Positions 1 through 7,571 of a stretch of 64,000 nt of DNA are shown piece after piece. This DNA comes from Treponema sp. Its GTDB lineage: Bacteria; Spirochaetota; Spirochaetia; Treponematales; Treponemataceae. The notes under the pieces are model-generated. The model was given only the letters and a program-made list of their open reading frames with translations. It searched no databases and was not told the origin of the DNA. The DNA lies in assembly GCA_017553635.1 (NCBI GenBank), contig JAFZKN010000015.1:85121-149120 (forward strand), in the 5' to 3' direction. Within the stretch, counting starts at the first letter, position 1. Every line of letters begins with the position of its first letter. The position numbers and the translations under genes were made by a program.

Positions 1-464
1 AAGCTGAACAGATTTTAGAGCTTAACCCGGATGGAATCATGCTTTCCAACGGACCTGGAGATCCTGCAGAAAATACCGGCATCATCGAAGAAATAAAAAA
101 GCTCTGCGAATACGGAAAGCTTCCGATTTTTGGAATCTGTCTTGGGCATCAGATGCTTGCCCTCGCACGCGGAGCAAAGACAGCAAAATTAAAATACGGA
201 CACCGTGGCGGAAACCATCCGTGTAAAGATACAAAGACCGGCCGAGTCTACATTACAAGCCAGAATCACGGCTACGCAGTAGAAACTTCATCACTTCCAG
301 ACTTTGCGCGCTTAAGTTTTGTAAACGTAAACGACAGCACCTGTGAAGGAATAACATACAGCGACATTCCTGCATTCAGCGTGCAGTTCCACCCCGAAGC
401 ATGCGGCGGCCCACATGACACGAACTTTCTGTTTGATGAATTTATTAAAATGATTGAAGGGTAG
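1..464 (+). CDS. carA: Carbamoyl-phosphate synthase small subunit, C-terminal part (cut by window edge)
   Basis: Glutaminase subunit of carbamoyl-phosphate synthetase; it hydrolyses glutamine and channels ammonia to the large subunit for pyrimidine and arginine synthesis. The reading frame is already open at base 3, so the start lies outside the window. What is present is the class I glutamine amidotransferase domain: the nucleophile motif FGICLGHQ (Cys codon at 138-140), the SQNHGYAV segment typical of CarA, and the HPE motif (His codon at 390-392) completing the Cys-His-Glu triad. It ends normally with TAG. The large subunit is not adjacent: its two halves begin 5.4 and 9.4 kb downstream. 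Family assignment is secure; only the N-terminal domain is unseen. Confidence 0.96.
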   Translation, partial: AEQILELNPDGIMLSNGPGDPAENTGIIEEIKKLCEYGKLPIFGICLGHQMLALARGAKTAKLKYGHRGGNHPCKDTKTGRVYITSQNHGYAVETSSLPDFARLSFVNVNDSTCEGITYSDIPAFSVQFHPEACGGPHDTNFLFDEFIKMIEG

Positions 465-497
465 TAAATATATATTATTTTCTCCTTATTTTGTCTA

Positions 498-526
498 TTG
501 ACATTTCAAAAATTCCCACGTATCAT
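498..526 (+). promoter_or_regulatory. Sigma-70-type promoter for the 682-3049 block
   Basis: TTGACA at 498-503, a 17-base spacer and TATCAT at 521-526. The -35 is a perfect consensus. Transcription would start near 533, giving a leader of about 150 bases before the gene at 682. It lies 33 bases after the carA stop, so the accessory genes need not be cotranscribed with carA. Confidence 0.7.
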
Positions 527-532
527 ATGAGT

Positions 533-640
533 AGTTCTATGGTAGAACTGGCCGCTCGTGCAAAGATTTTATCATACCATGTCAAAAAATAATTTTTTTC
601 CTATGTGCAAAAGTTTTGCAACACAGGGATACGAGCCAAA
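533..640 (+). promoter_or_regulatory. Structured 5' leader of unknown function
   Basis: The leader between the promoter at 498-526 and the start at 682 contains several potential stems: a perfect 7-bp hairpin with a 3-base loop at 533-549 (AGTTCTA/TAGAACT), a GTGCAAAA...TTTTGCA hairpin at about 605-620, and a possible long-range pairing of GGC..CTCGT (550-559) with ACGAGCC (631-637) that would enclose the rest. No U-tract follows, so it is not an obvious terminator. I do not recognise it as a known riboswitch class. It may only be an AT-rich untranslated region. Confidence 0.35.
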
Positions 641-681
641 AAAAAGACAAAACTCTTGCATAAACCATAAGGAGAAAAATT

Positions 682-1284
682 ATGGATCATATTGAATATT
701 TTAAATTACAATCAAAAAATCTCTTAAAAGATTTTAAATCCCGCACATTTAATGAAAAAGAACAAAAATATTTGTATAAACCTTTGTTCTTTGATATTTC
801 TGCCATTTTTGAAGATTTTGGCTTTCCTGATGAAAAAGAAGATTTTTCTTTTACACTCATGAATGCCCAGCATGTAATATCTAAACTTGCAGGATTTAAT
901 AATTGGAAAGATTTAATATCATCTTCTTCGGATGATTTAATTACCTCTCATCGGCAATTTGACAAGTCTGGATATAAAATTACCCGGAATAATCAATTAC
1001 TCCCAGCACCACAGAATCCTTATGCATTGATACTGCCAAATGGTGTTTTTGGTATTAATGTGGAATTTTCTTTTGATTCAGTGGAATATGCAGAATCTTA
1101 TATGGTTTATTACTCAGATAATGATGATATCTCTACAGCAAAACCATTGGCCGAAGGCATGTTTTCACCAATTAAGTATACTTATAGAGGAAATAGAAAA
1201 ACTCACAAATATTATTGGGTAAGAGCTTATGATGGTGAAGAATATGGTGAATGGTCTGATATCGCCGGCAGAAACCGAAAATAA
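682..1284 (+). CDS. Hypothetical protein, helical N-terminal module plus fibronectin-III-like C-terminus
   Basis: 200 residues, no signal peptide or membrane segment, so probably cytoplasmic. Residues about 1-95 look helical and contain HVISKLAGFNNWKDLI, a pattern I associate with a small module also found fused to other domains in host-associated bacteria (it resembles the tail of the glyoxalase-related domain family). Residues about 125-195 resemble a fibronectin type III sandwich (SVEYAESYMVYYSD..., YYWVRAYDGEEYGEWSD). The start is preceded by AAGGAG with good spacing. The 34-codon ORF at 1297 follows 12 bases later, so the two are probably cotranscribed. Composition is AT-rich compared with carA and carB. 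No function can be assigned; a role in protein-protein recognition is inference only. Confidence 0.75.
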   Translation: MDHIEYFKLQSKNLLKDFKSRTFNEKEQKYLYKPLFFDISAIFEDFGFPDEKEDFSFTLMNAQHVISKLAGFNNWKDLISSSSDDLITSHRQFDKSGYKITRNNQLLPAPQNPYALILPNGVFGINVEFSFDSVEYAESYMVYYSDNDDISTAKPLAEGMFSPIKYTYRGNRKTHKYYWVRAYDGEEYGEWSDIAGRNRK

Positions 1285-1296
1285 GGAGGGCTAAAA

Positions 1297-1401
1297 ATGA
1301 TACATAATTATATTTTACAAGCGTCTACTTCTGAAGGTAAGTCGGTATATATAGATAAATATAATTCTTTTAAGAAACGAATAGCTAAAGCTATCGTATA
1401 A
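1297..1401 (+). CDS. Small ORF, 34 residues, strong ribosome-binding site
   Basis: An ATG at 1297 follows an AAGGAGGG Shine-Dalgarno at 1283-1290, one of the best in the window, and opens a 34-codon frame ending in TAA at 1399-1401. The predicted peptide (MIHNYILQASTSEGKSV..., ending KKRIAKAIV) is basic at its C-terminus and has no clear membrane segment. It sits 12 bases after the upstream gene and 22 bases before the next, all in the same direction. It could be a small protein, or a translated spacer coupling the two neighbours. I recognise no family. Confidence 0.5.
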   Translation: MIHNYILQASTSEGKSVYIDKYNSFKKRIAKAIV

Positions 1402-1423
1402 ATATATACAGAGAGGAGTAACT

Positions 1424-3049
1424 ATGAAAAGATTTTTTTTATTTTCTATTTTTGTTTTATTTACGGTAAGGGGTTTTGCGATTTCTGATATTTCTCTTTT
1501 TCATAATGCAAAACCATATATGACTATTGAAAGTAATAAGATGTATGATACAAAAGGCGATGAAACTTTCTTAATTAACGAAGGTAAGCTCTTTTCTGCG
1601 AAAGATCATGCATTTGTTGGAACTATTAAAGAAACTACAACTCTCATTATGATTGATTTATATTATGATGAGAAAACGGTTGGGCAACACAGTGAATATA
1701 ACAAAAGTAATGGGTATCTTTTAACAATGTCAATTTATAATGATAATCAGGAAATTAAATTGGATTTTGATTATGACACCGGTTTAATTCAAAAGCAGAC
1801 AAATGTTGAAGATAAAAAGATTGTTAAGTATAGTCTTTTTCAATACAACGGTTCTGTTTTGGAAAAAGTAACTGAGTATAATTCAAAAAATGAGCTAATA
1901 ACTTATTTGACTTGTTTTTATGATAAAAAGACAAAAAATATCCTAGAAAAACATATTTATGATTCTGATGATAATCTTCTCAGTATAGCTAAATTTAATC
2001 CTTCCATTGATAAACTTGTAGAAGAACAAATTTATAATAAAGATGGTTCTTTGAAATCCAAGACAACATTTGATAAAGATGAAAAGCCTGTCGAGAAGTT
2101 CGTTTACAGGTTGTCATCAAAAAAGCCTGTAAAATATACTTTTATTAAATTTAATGATGAAGGATATTATAATTTAAATGATGAAACCTATTTATCAATT
2201 AATTTCTGCGATTACAGTATGCTTAGTAAATATGCATTAGATTCAAAAATCGCACCTATTGATTGGAATGATAAATATTCTGCTAATGTAAAAAAATGTG
2301 ATTTTAATGATTCAATAGATTGCTATAATCAGATTACAAAACTTCAAAAAGAGCATTTTTTATCTGTTGTTCCATTTTCGATAAGTACAAAAAAATCAAT
2401 GACAACATATTGCTTTAATATAACAGCTGATAATGAAATAGATATCTTCTCATGTTATGAGATTACTCTTACTGAAAAACCAAAAAATTATCCTGCTATG
2501 AATAAATCTGGAAAAGGTTCTGGTCCTTTTGGCTTTGATATTGGTATGACATATGATCAGGTAAAGGCAGCTTGTGGAGGTAGGGAGCCTGAGCATATAG
2601 CTGATGATAGATATTATGTAAAACCTAAAAAAACACATCCAGTTTTTGAAAATTATATTGTTTGGATAAGTGATTCTGTTGGTCTTTATTATGTTAAAGC
2701 AATAAGTGGTGAAATAAAAACATCAGAGTATGGAACAGAAATAAAATCTCGATTTGACAGTGTCCTAAAACCACTGGAAGCCAAATATGGTGGGTTTTAT
2801 ATAGAAAATCGTGTAAAACAAGATTTTTATTTTAAAGATGAAAAAAACTGGATGTATTCAATAGTACAGGGGGCTAGATCATATTCTGCTTCATGGTTTG
2901 TAAATACTGATAACTATCAGAATTATGATGGTCTTTTTGGGATAATCATGGGAATAAGTGCGCAATATTCATCAAGCGGATATATCTGGATCGAATATGA
3001 GTTTTTAAATTATGACGATGCAAAAAAAAGTCATGATGATGCGTTATAA
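1424..3049 (+). CDS. Secreted hypothetical protein with YD/MORN-like imperfect repeats
   Basis: 541 residues with a typical signal peptide (KR followed by a hydrophobic stretch, likely cleavage after GFA near residue 19), so exported. Residues about 90-235 hold imperfect repeats of the form YNxxNELITYLTxFYD / YDSDDNLLSIAKF / YNKDGSLKSKTTF, like YD or MORN_2-type strand repeats. Residues about 360-540 form a second module starting GPFGFDIGMTYDQVKAACGG, a pattern shared by many uncharacterised exported bacterial proteins. No lipobox Cys, no membrane anchor after the signal. Preceded by AGAGGAG with good spacing. The AT-rich composition matches the gene at 682. Function unknown. Confidence 0.75.
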   Translation: MKRFFLFSIFVLFTVRGFAISDISLFHNAKPYMTIESNKMYDTKGDETFLINEGKLFSAKDHAFVGTIKETTTLIMIDLYYDEKTVGQHSEYNKSNGYLLTMSIYNDNQEIKLDFDYDTGLIQKQTNVEDKKIVKYSLFQYNGSVLEKVTEYNSKNELITYLTCFYDKKTKNILEKHIYDSDDNLLSIAKFNPSIDKLVEEQIYNKDGSLKSKTTFDKDEKPVEKFVYRLSSKKPVKYTFIKFNDEGYYNLNDETYLSINFCDYSMLSKYALDSKIAPIDWNDKYSANVKKCDFNDSIDCYNQITKLQKEHFLSVVPFSISTKKSMTTYCFNITADNEIDIFSCYEITLTEKPKNYPAMNKSGKGSGPFGFDIGMTYDQVKAACGGREPEHIADDRYYVKPKKTHPVFENYIVWISDSVGLYYVKAISGEIKTSEYGTEIKSRFDSVLKPLEAKYGGFYIENRVKQDFYFKDEKNWMYSIVQGARSYSASWFVNTDNYQNYDGLFGIIMGISAQYSSSGYIWIEYEFLNYDDAKKSHDDAL

Positions 3050-3103
3050 CGAATGTCTTATAATTTAATCCAAAGGGATTATACTTAATTAATTAAATTC
3101 AAC

Positions 3104-3178
3104 TTGTAATATAAATTTCGATTATTATTAATTTAAACCAAAGGCGATATCGTTTTTTTTAGGAACGTGTCGCCTTTT
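3104..3178 (+). promoter_or_regulatory. Promoter plus promoter-proximal terminator hairpin (leader copy 1)
   Basis: TTGTAA (3104-3109), 16-base spacer, TATTAA (3126-3131), then the CCAAAGGCGA stem at 3140-3150 pairing with 3167-3177 (ending GTCGCCTTT) and a U-rich tail. The 5' arm would begin within a few bases of the RNA start. The same arrangement recurs before carB-N, carB-C and pyrG. It could instead serve as the terminator of the gene ending at 3049, 90 bases upstream, since a second promoter follows before lipoprotein A. Confidence 0.55.
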
Positions 3179-3219
3179 TATTTAATTCTGTAAAAAAAAC
3201 TGGAGTTTTTGGATAAATT

Positions 3220-3293
3220 TTGTAGACAACTGAATTTTTTCATATTATAATTTAGCCAAGAGAGTGTGGGAAGCAGGTTTGTAACCTGAGGGA
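3220..3293 (+). promoter_or_regulatory. Promoter and RBS-proximal hairpin of lipoprotein A
   Basis: TTGTAG (3220-3225), 17-base spacer, TATTAT (3243-3248). The leader then has a perfect 6-bp hairpin CAGGTT-TGT-AACCTG at 3274-3288 that directly abuts the GAGGGA Shine-Dalgarno (3288-3293), 7 bases before a TTG start codon. The hairpin could modulate ribosome access. Confidence 0.6.
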
Positions 3294-3300
3294 TATTTAA

Positions 3301-5718
3301 TTGAAATTAAAAAAGTGTTTTATCTTTCTGACAGTAATAAATTTCTCTGTCATTTTCTTTTCGTGTAAAGAACCGGTAAGAGGCTATTTTGAATACTGGT
3401 CATCTACCTGTCAGGTTGCCGGTGTTGAATATATTTCTCCGTGCACTGTCATTAACGGTAAGCCCAATGTTTCTGCGCAGGGAGACTCCAATAACGAAGT
3501 AATCATTTATTTAAATCTTATAAATCCTGAACGGCATAATACTTTAGCATCTCAAAATCAAGAGGATTTATTTACTCTTTCATGCGGAACAATAATAAGT
3601 CAGGAACATATTAATCCTGACACAATAAAAATTAAGGCAAAGCTTGATGATGCATATGAAGGAGAAACAATAATTCTTTCCGGATGTCTCTGGCCGGATA
3701 ACCGTACAGGCTATGCTGATGTTGCTGCATTAAAAAAATCAAACCCGGAATTATTTTATTCAACTTCATTTATTCAGAATACACCGCCTGAGAATATTAA
3801 GAATCTTAGCAACCAGGAAAGTTCTCACAAGGTTTATCAGAATACTAAAAAGCATCATGTTTCTTTTGATATTCCTGACAGAAGTAAGAATAAAAATAAA
3901 GATGCACAGTTTGAAATATGCTGTTATTCAAAAGAAGACGGAAGTTTTTTAGGAAAGCAGATTGTGCCGATGCCGCAAAGCGGTAATTCGATAAGTTATT
4001 GTTTTGAGTCAATTCAGGCAGAAAATCTTTATTACGATTTTACTGTACAGGTAATAGGAAAGCACGGTTTAAAAAGTGAAATCGTTTCTACAAACGGTGC
4101 GCTCGGTGTTCAGATTCTTAATGAGCCTGGAATAACTTTCTCTCTGGATTATAACGGTAAAAAAGATTCTGAAAATTATGAGTACATCGAAGTTGATTCT
4201 GCAAATGATAAAGTTACCTGTACGATTTCTGCAGAAAATGGAAGTACGATTGAAGGCGATATAAACGGAACTACAATAGCAAGTTCAACTAATAAATATG
4301 AACAGCAGCTTGGAACAGGAAAGTACACGATTAATGCAACGATTAGACGTGATGGAAGTCGTTCCGTATCTGTTACAAAAAAAGTTGCGGTAATAACTGC
4401 ATTGAAGGATGCTTCTGTTAAATTCGGTTCAAATGGAACTCAAAATGAAAAGACTTTATCTAAGGGCGGATACACATATGATGCGATTGAGTATACCGGA
4501 ACTTCTTTGTCAATGTCTGTTTCAAATTCAAATTCTGATTCTCAAATGCAGATAAAGATAAATAACGTTGACCAGAATATTTCAAACAGTTATACTCTGG
4601 CAGATGGATATAATACGATTGATGTAACAATTTCAAAGGATAACTGCAATTCTTCTGTAATTTCAAAAAGGGTTTATGTTGTAAAGTCTCTTGTAAAACC
4701 AGTAATATCTTTGGGATCAAACTGTACGGCTAACAATAAAAAGGCAACTAAGAATTCAACTGAGTATAATGTTTATGAATATACCAGTTCGTATGCAATG
4801 GTAAATTATACAAACTCAAATTCAGATTGCAATATTAATGTTTCGATTAACGGAACTGAGAAAAATAAAAATGGTCCGTATACTCTGAATGATGGATTTA
4901 ATATAATTTCTGTAAAGTTTACAAAAGATGGTTGTAATGATAAAACAGATACGAAATATGTCTATGTAGTTAAAACTCCATCTGCTCCTCGTATTACATT
5001 TGATAATGGTTTTGTAACCGGTACAACTACTGTAGGTAATGAGCAGGCAGATATTGTTAAGTATAGTCTCCTTTCGAATGAATATTTAAAAATTTCTGTT
5101 ACAAATGCAGAAAGTGAGAATGCAACAATGACTGTTGAAATTGATAATACTTCTGCAGAAGGGAACATCTCAAATCTTGCATTAGTTGACGGTGCTCATA
5201 CAATTACTACAACCGTAAAAAGGCAGTACTGTAACGACGTTGTAACTAGAAAAACGATTTGGATTCAATTTAAAACGGTTGTTGTTACTGTAGGTATCTG
5301 CAAGTTATGGAGTGATACAGATGATGCGGGTGGTAAATCAGAGTTATGCGGACAACTTTCTCTTAAACTTAATGATAATCCGTGGAATGAACTTGTAACA
5401 CTTACTAAAGAAAGCTCTTTTAATGAAAAAGCTTGGACAACCTTTACTCATGATACTGTATGGTTTGCTTCAGCTAATCGTTCAGATTATATATATTACA
5501 GATCAAATGGAATGTATGAAGATGATCCAGCAGATAACGATCCAATCCCTGATGTTCTTTCCTGTCTGTCGATTGATTATATTGTTGCATGTGTAAGAAA
5601 TAATTATAATTTAAGTCCTGAAACAAGAAATCCATATTTTTATGTCGCAAATACCGGTACTTCAGGTACAGATAAAGTGGAACATTGGATTGAACTTGTC
5701 GTAACTGAGCAAAATTAA
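3301..5718 (+). CDS. Surface lipoprotein A with tandem Ig-like repeats
   Basis: 805 residues starting with TTG, chosen because GAGGGA lies 7 bases upstream. The N-terminus is basic and hydrophobic, ending in a spirochaete-type relaxed lipobox FFSC at about residue 22, so it is predicted to be lipidated. Residues about 23-270 are closely similar to the lipoprotein at 7572 (shared CKEPVR.YFEYWSSTCQ and SGCLWPDNRTGYAD). Residues about 270-660 are roughly 90-residue repeats with a recurring pattern (Y.L.DG.N.I.V...K..CN....K.VYVVK), likely Ig-like beta sandwiches. The last 140 residues are unique. It is probably anchored in the outer membrane. It lies between carA and carB-N with its own promoter. 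A role in adhesion or surface display is inference. Confidence 0.85.
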   Translation: MKLKKCFIFLTVINFSVIFFSCKEPVRGYFEYWSSTCQVAGVEYISPCTVINGKPNVSAQGDSNNEVIIYLNLINPERHNTLASQNQEDLFTLSCGTIISQEHINPDTIKIKAKLDDAYEGETIILSGCLWPDNRTGYADVAALKKSNPELFYSTSFIQNTPPENIKNLSNQESSHKVYQNTKKHHVSFDIPDRSKNKNKDAQFEICCYSKEDGSFLGKQIVPMPQSGNSISYCFESIQAENLYYDFTVQVIGKHGLKSEIVSTNGALGVQILNEPGITFSLDYNGKKDSENYEYIEVDSANDKVTCTISAENGSTIEGDINGTTIASSTNKYEQQLGTGKYTINATIRRDGSRSVSVTKKVAVITALKDASVKFGSNGTQNEKTLSKGGYTYDAIEYTGTSLSMSVSNSNSDSQMQIKINNVDQNISNSYTLADGYNTIDVTISKDNCNSSVISKRVYVVKSLVKPVISLGSNCTANNKKATKNSTEYNVYEYTSSYAMVNYTNSNSDCNINVSINGTEKNKNGPYTLNDGFNIISVKFTKDGCNDKTDTKYVYVVKTPSAPRITFDNGFVTGTTTVGNEQADIVKYSLLSNEYLKISVTNAESENATMTVEIDNTSAEGNISNLALVDGAHTITTTVKRQYCNDVVTRKTIWIQFKTVVVTVGICKLWSDTDDAGGKSELCGQLSLKLNDNPWNELVTLTKESSFNEKAWTTFTHDTVWFASANRSDYIYYRSNGMYEDDPADNDPIPDVLSCLSIDYIVACVRNNYNLSPETRNPYFYVANTGTSGTDKVEHWIELVVTEQN

Positions 5719-5732
5719 ACCCCTCAGGGTAC

Positions 5733-5813
5733 TTCCCATAGCCGATAAATTTCGCTATATTATTTTTAGTCAAAGGCGACATCGTTTTTTAGGAGCGGTG
5801 TCGCTTTTTTTTT
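5733..5813 (+). promoter_or_regulatory. Promoter and attenuator-like hairpin of carB-N (leader copy 2)
   Basis: TTCCCA (5733-5738), 17-base spacer, TATATT (5756-5761). About 8 bases later begins GTCAAAGGCGACATC: stem 5775-5784 pairs with 5796-5805 around an 11-base loop TTTTTTAGGAG, followed by nine T residues (5805-5813). This is a complete intrinsic terminator starting almost at the predicted RNA 5' end, 30 bases before the carB-N start. The leader before carB-C is nearly identical. It may also terminate transcription from lipoprotein A. Confidence 0.65.
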
Positions 5814-5843
5814 AAGTTCAGCATATAAAAAAGGAGGCATATT

Positions 5844-7445
5844 TTGCCACTTAATCCGGATATTCACAAAGTAATGATAATAGGTTCAGGTCCTATTGTA
5901 ATTGGACAGGCTGCAGAATTTGACTACGCAGGAAACCAGGCTTGCAGAGCACTCAAGAGCCTCGGTCTTGAAGTATGCCTTGTTAATTCAAATCCTGCTA
6001 CCCTCATGACTGACAAATCAATGGCAGATGAAATTTATCTTGAACCTCTTACACTTACAACTTTGCAGCGAATAATAGAAAAAGAAAAACCGGATTCACT
6101 TCTTTCGACACTCGGTGGTCAGACTGGTCTTACATTAAGCATGGAGCTTGCAAAATCAGGTTTTTTAAAATCACATAATGTTCAGTTACTCGGTGCTGTT
6201 CCTGAAACAATTGATAAAGCAGAAGACAGACAGCTTTTTAAAGATACGATGGAAGCAATCGGTGAGCCCTGCATTCCATCAAAGGTTGTTACAACTTACG
6301 AAGATGCAGCAGCTTTTGTTCATGATGTAATCGGTTTTCCTGCAATAATCCGTCCGGCATTTACACTTGGCGGGACCGGAGGCGGAATCGTAAACAACGA
6401 ACGCGAGCTTGATGAAATTGCACACAACGGACTTCACCGCTCTCCTATTCATCAGATTCTTGTTGAAAAATGCATTGCAGGCTGGAAAGAAGTTGAATTT
6501 GAAGTAATGCGTGATTCAAATGGAAATGTAATTACAGTCTGTTCTATGGAAAACTTTGATCCAGTCGGAGTTCATACCGGAGACTCAATAGTAATTGCGC
6601 CGACTGTAACACTTGCAGATAAAGAATATCAGATGCTGCGTTCTGCGGCATTAAATATAATAAGTGAACTTAAAATCGAAGGCGGATGCAACTGTCAGTT
6701 TGCTTTAAATCCTGACAGCTTTGAATATGCAGTAATCGAAGTAAACCCGCGTGTATCGCGCTCATCAGCCCTTGCAAGTAAAGCAACAGGTTATCCGATT
6801 GCAAAAGTTGCAGCATTAATTGCAGTAGGCTTTACGCTTGATGAAATTCCAAACTTTGTTACTAAAAAAACTTCTGCATGCTTTGAACCTGTTCTCGATT
6901 ATGTTGTCGTAAAAATGCCTAAGTTCCCGTTTGACAAATTTGTTTATGCGGCACGAAAGCTCGGAACACAGATGAAGGCCACCGGAGAAGTCATGGCAAT
7001 CGGACAGAATTTTGAAGAAGCAATTTTAAAGGCTGTCCGCGGCGCTGAACTTAAAACTGATTCTCTTGATCTTCCAGCCTTTGCACGCGAAAGTGATGAT
7101 AAAATAATTACAAGAGTTAATCAGTGCACCGACCAGAGAATTTTTGCAATTTATCAGGCAATCAAACGCAGCCTCATGTCTGTAGAAGAAATTCACGACA
7201 TCACTAAAATAGACAACTGGTTTCTGTATAAACTTAAAAATATCGCAGAAGCAGAAAAACAAGCGGCTTCTTCCAATTCGTGCGGCACTCTCTTATACCC
7301 GCCAAACTCATTTAAAATGGTTGATACCTGTGCCGGAGAATTTAACGCAGAAACACCATATTTCTATTCAATAAGCGCATTACCTGACGGAACAAATGCA
7401 GAGAATGAAGCTGATTTTTACCTTAAAGAAATTCATAATCAGTAA
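5844..7445 (+). CDS. carB: Carbamoyl-phosphate synthase large subunit, N-terminal half (split CarB)
   Basis: 533 residues from a TTG start with AAGGAGG just upstream. It corresponds to the first half of standard CarB (about residues 1-553 in E. coli): the ATP-grasp domain that makes carboxyphosphate and carbamate. Visible family motifs are GSGPIVIGQAAEFDYAGNQA, NPATLMTD, LGGQTGLTL, RPAFTLGGTGGG and EVNPRVSRSSALASKATG. The oligomerisation domain (after about residue 400) begins normally (IDNWFLYKLKNIAEAE) but about 35 residues are missing before VDTCAGEF, and the protein ends about 24 residues after YFYS. The second half is encoded separately at 9889, with a lipoprotein gene between. Both halves should assemble with CarA in the cytoplasm. 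Confidence 0.95.
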   Translation: MPLNPDIHKVMIIGSGPIVIGQAAEFDYAGNQACRALKSLGLEVCLVNSNPATLMTDKSMADEIYLEPLTLTTLQRIIEKEKPDSLLSTLGGQTGLTLSMELAKSGFLKSHNVQLLGAVPETIDKAEDRQLFKDTMEAIGEPCIPSKVVTTYEDAAAFVHDVIGFPAIIRPAFTLGGTGGGIVNNERELDEIAHNGLHRSPIHQILVEKCIAGWKEVEFEVMRDSNGNVITVCSMENFDPVGVHTGDSIVIAPTVTLADKEYQMLRSAALNIISELKIEGGCNCQFALNPDSFEYAVIEVNPRVSRSSALASKATGYPIAKVAALIAVGFTLDEIPNFVTKKTSACFEPVLDYVVVKMPKFPFDKFVYAARKLGTQMKATGEVMAIGQNFEEAILKAVRGAELKTDSLDLPAFARESDDKIITRVNQCTDQRIFAIYQAIKRSLMSVEEIHDITKIDNWFLYKLKNIAEAEKQAASSNSCGTLLYPPNSFKMVDTCAGEFNAETPYFYSISALPDGTNAENEADFYLKEIHNQ

Positions 7446-7483
7446 AATTCAGCATAAAAATAGAGATTTTAGAAAAAAAATAC

Positions 7484-7565
7484 TGGATTTTCAAAAATTT
7501 ATGATATATAATTCAAATCAGAGAGAGAAGCATCCTGTGATTTTCATACAATAAAAATGTAGGAT
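7484..7565 (+). promoter_or_regulatory. Promoter and hairpin covering the RBS of lipoprotein B
   Basis: TATAAT at 7507-7512 with a weak TGGATT 17 bases upstream (7484-7489). In the leader, ATCCT (7532-7536) can pair with AGGAT (7561-7565), with partial flanking GCA/TGC pairing. AGGA at 7561-7564 is the Shine-Dalgarno for the TTG start at 7572, so the stem would mask it. Confidence 0.5.
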
Positions 7566-7571
7566 TGCGCT

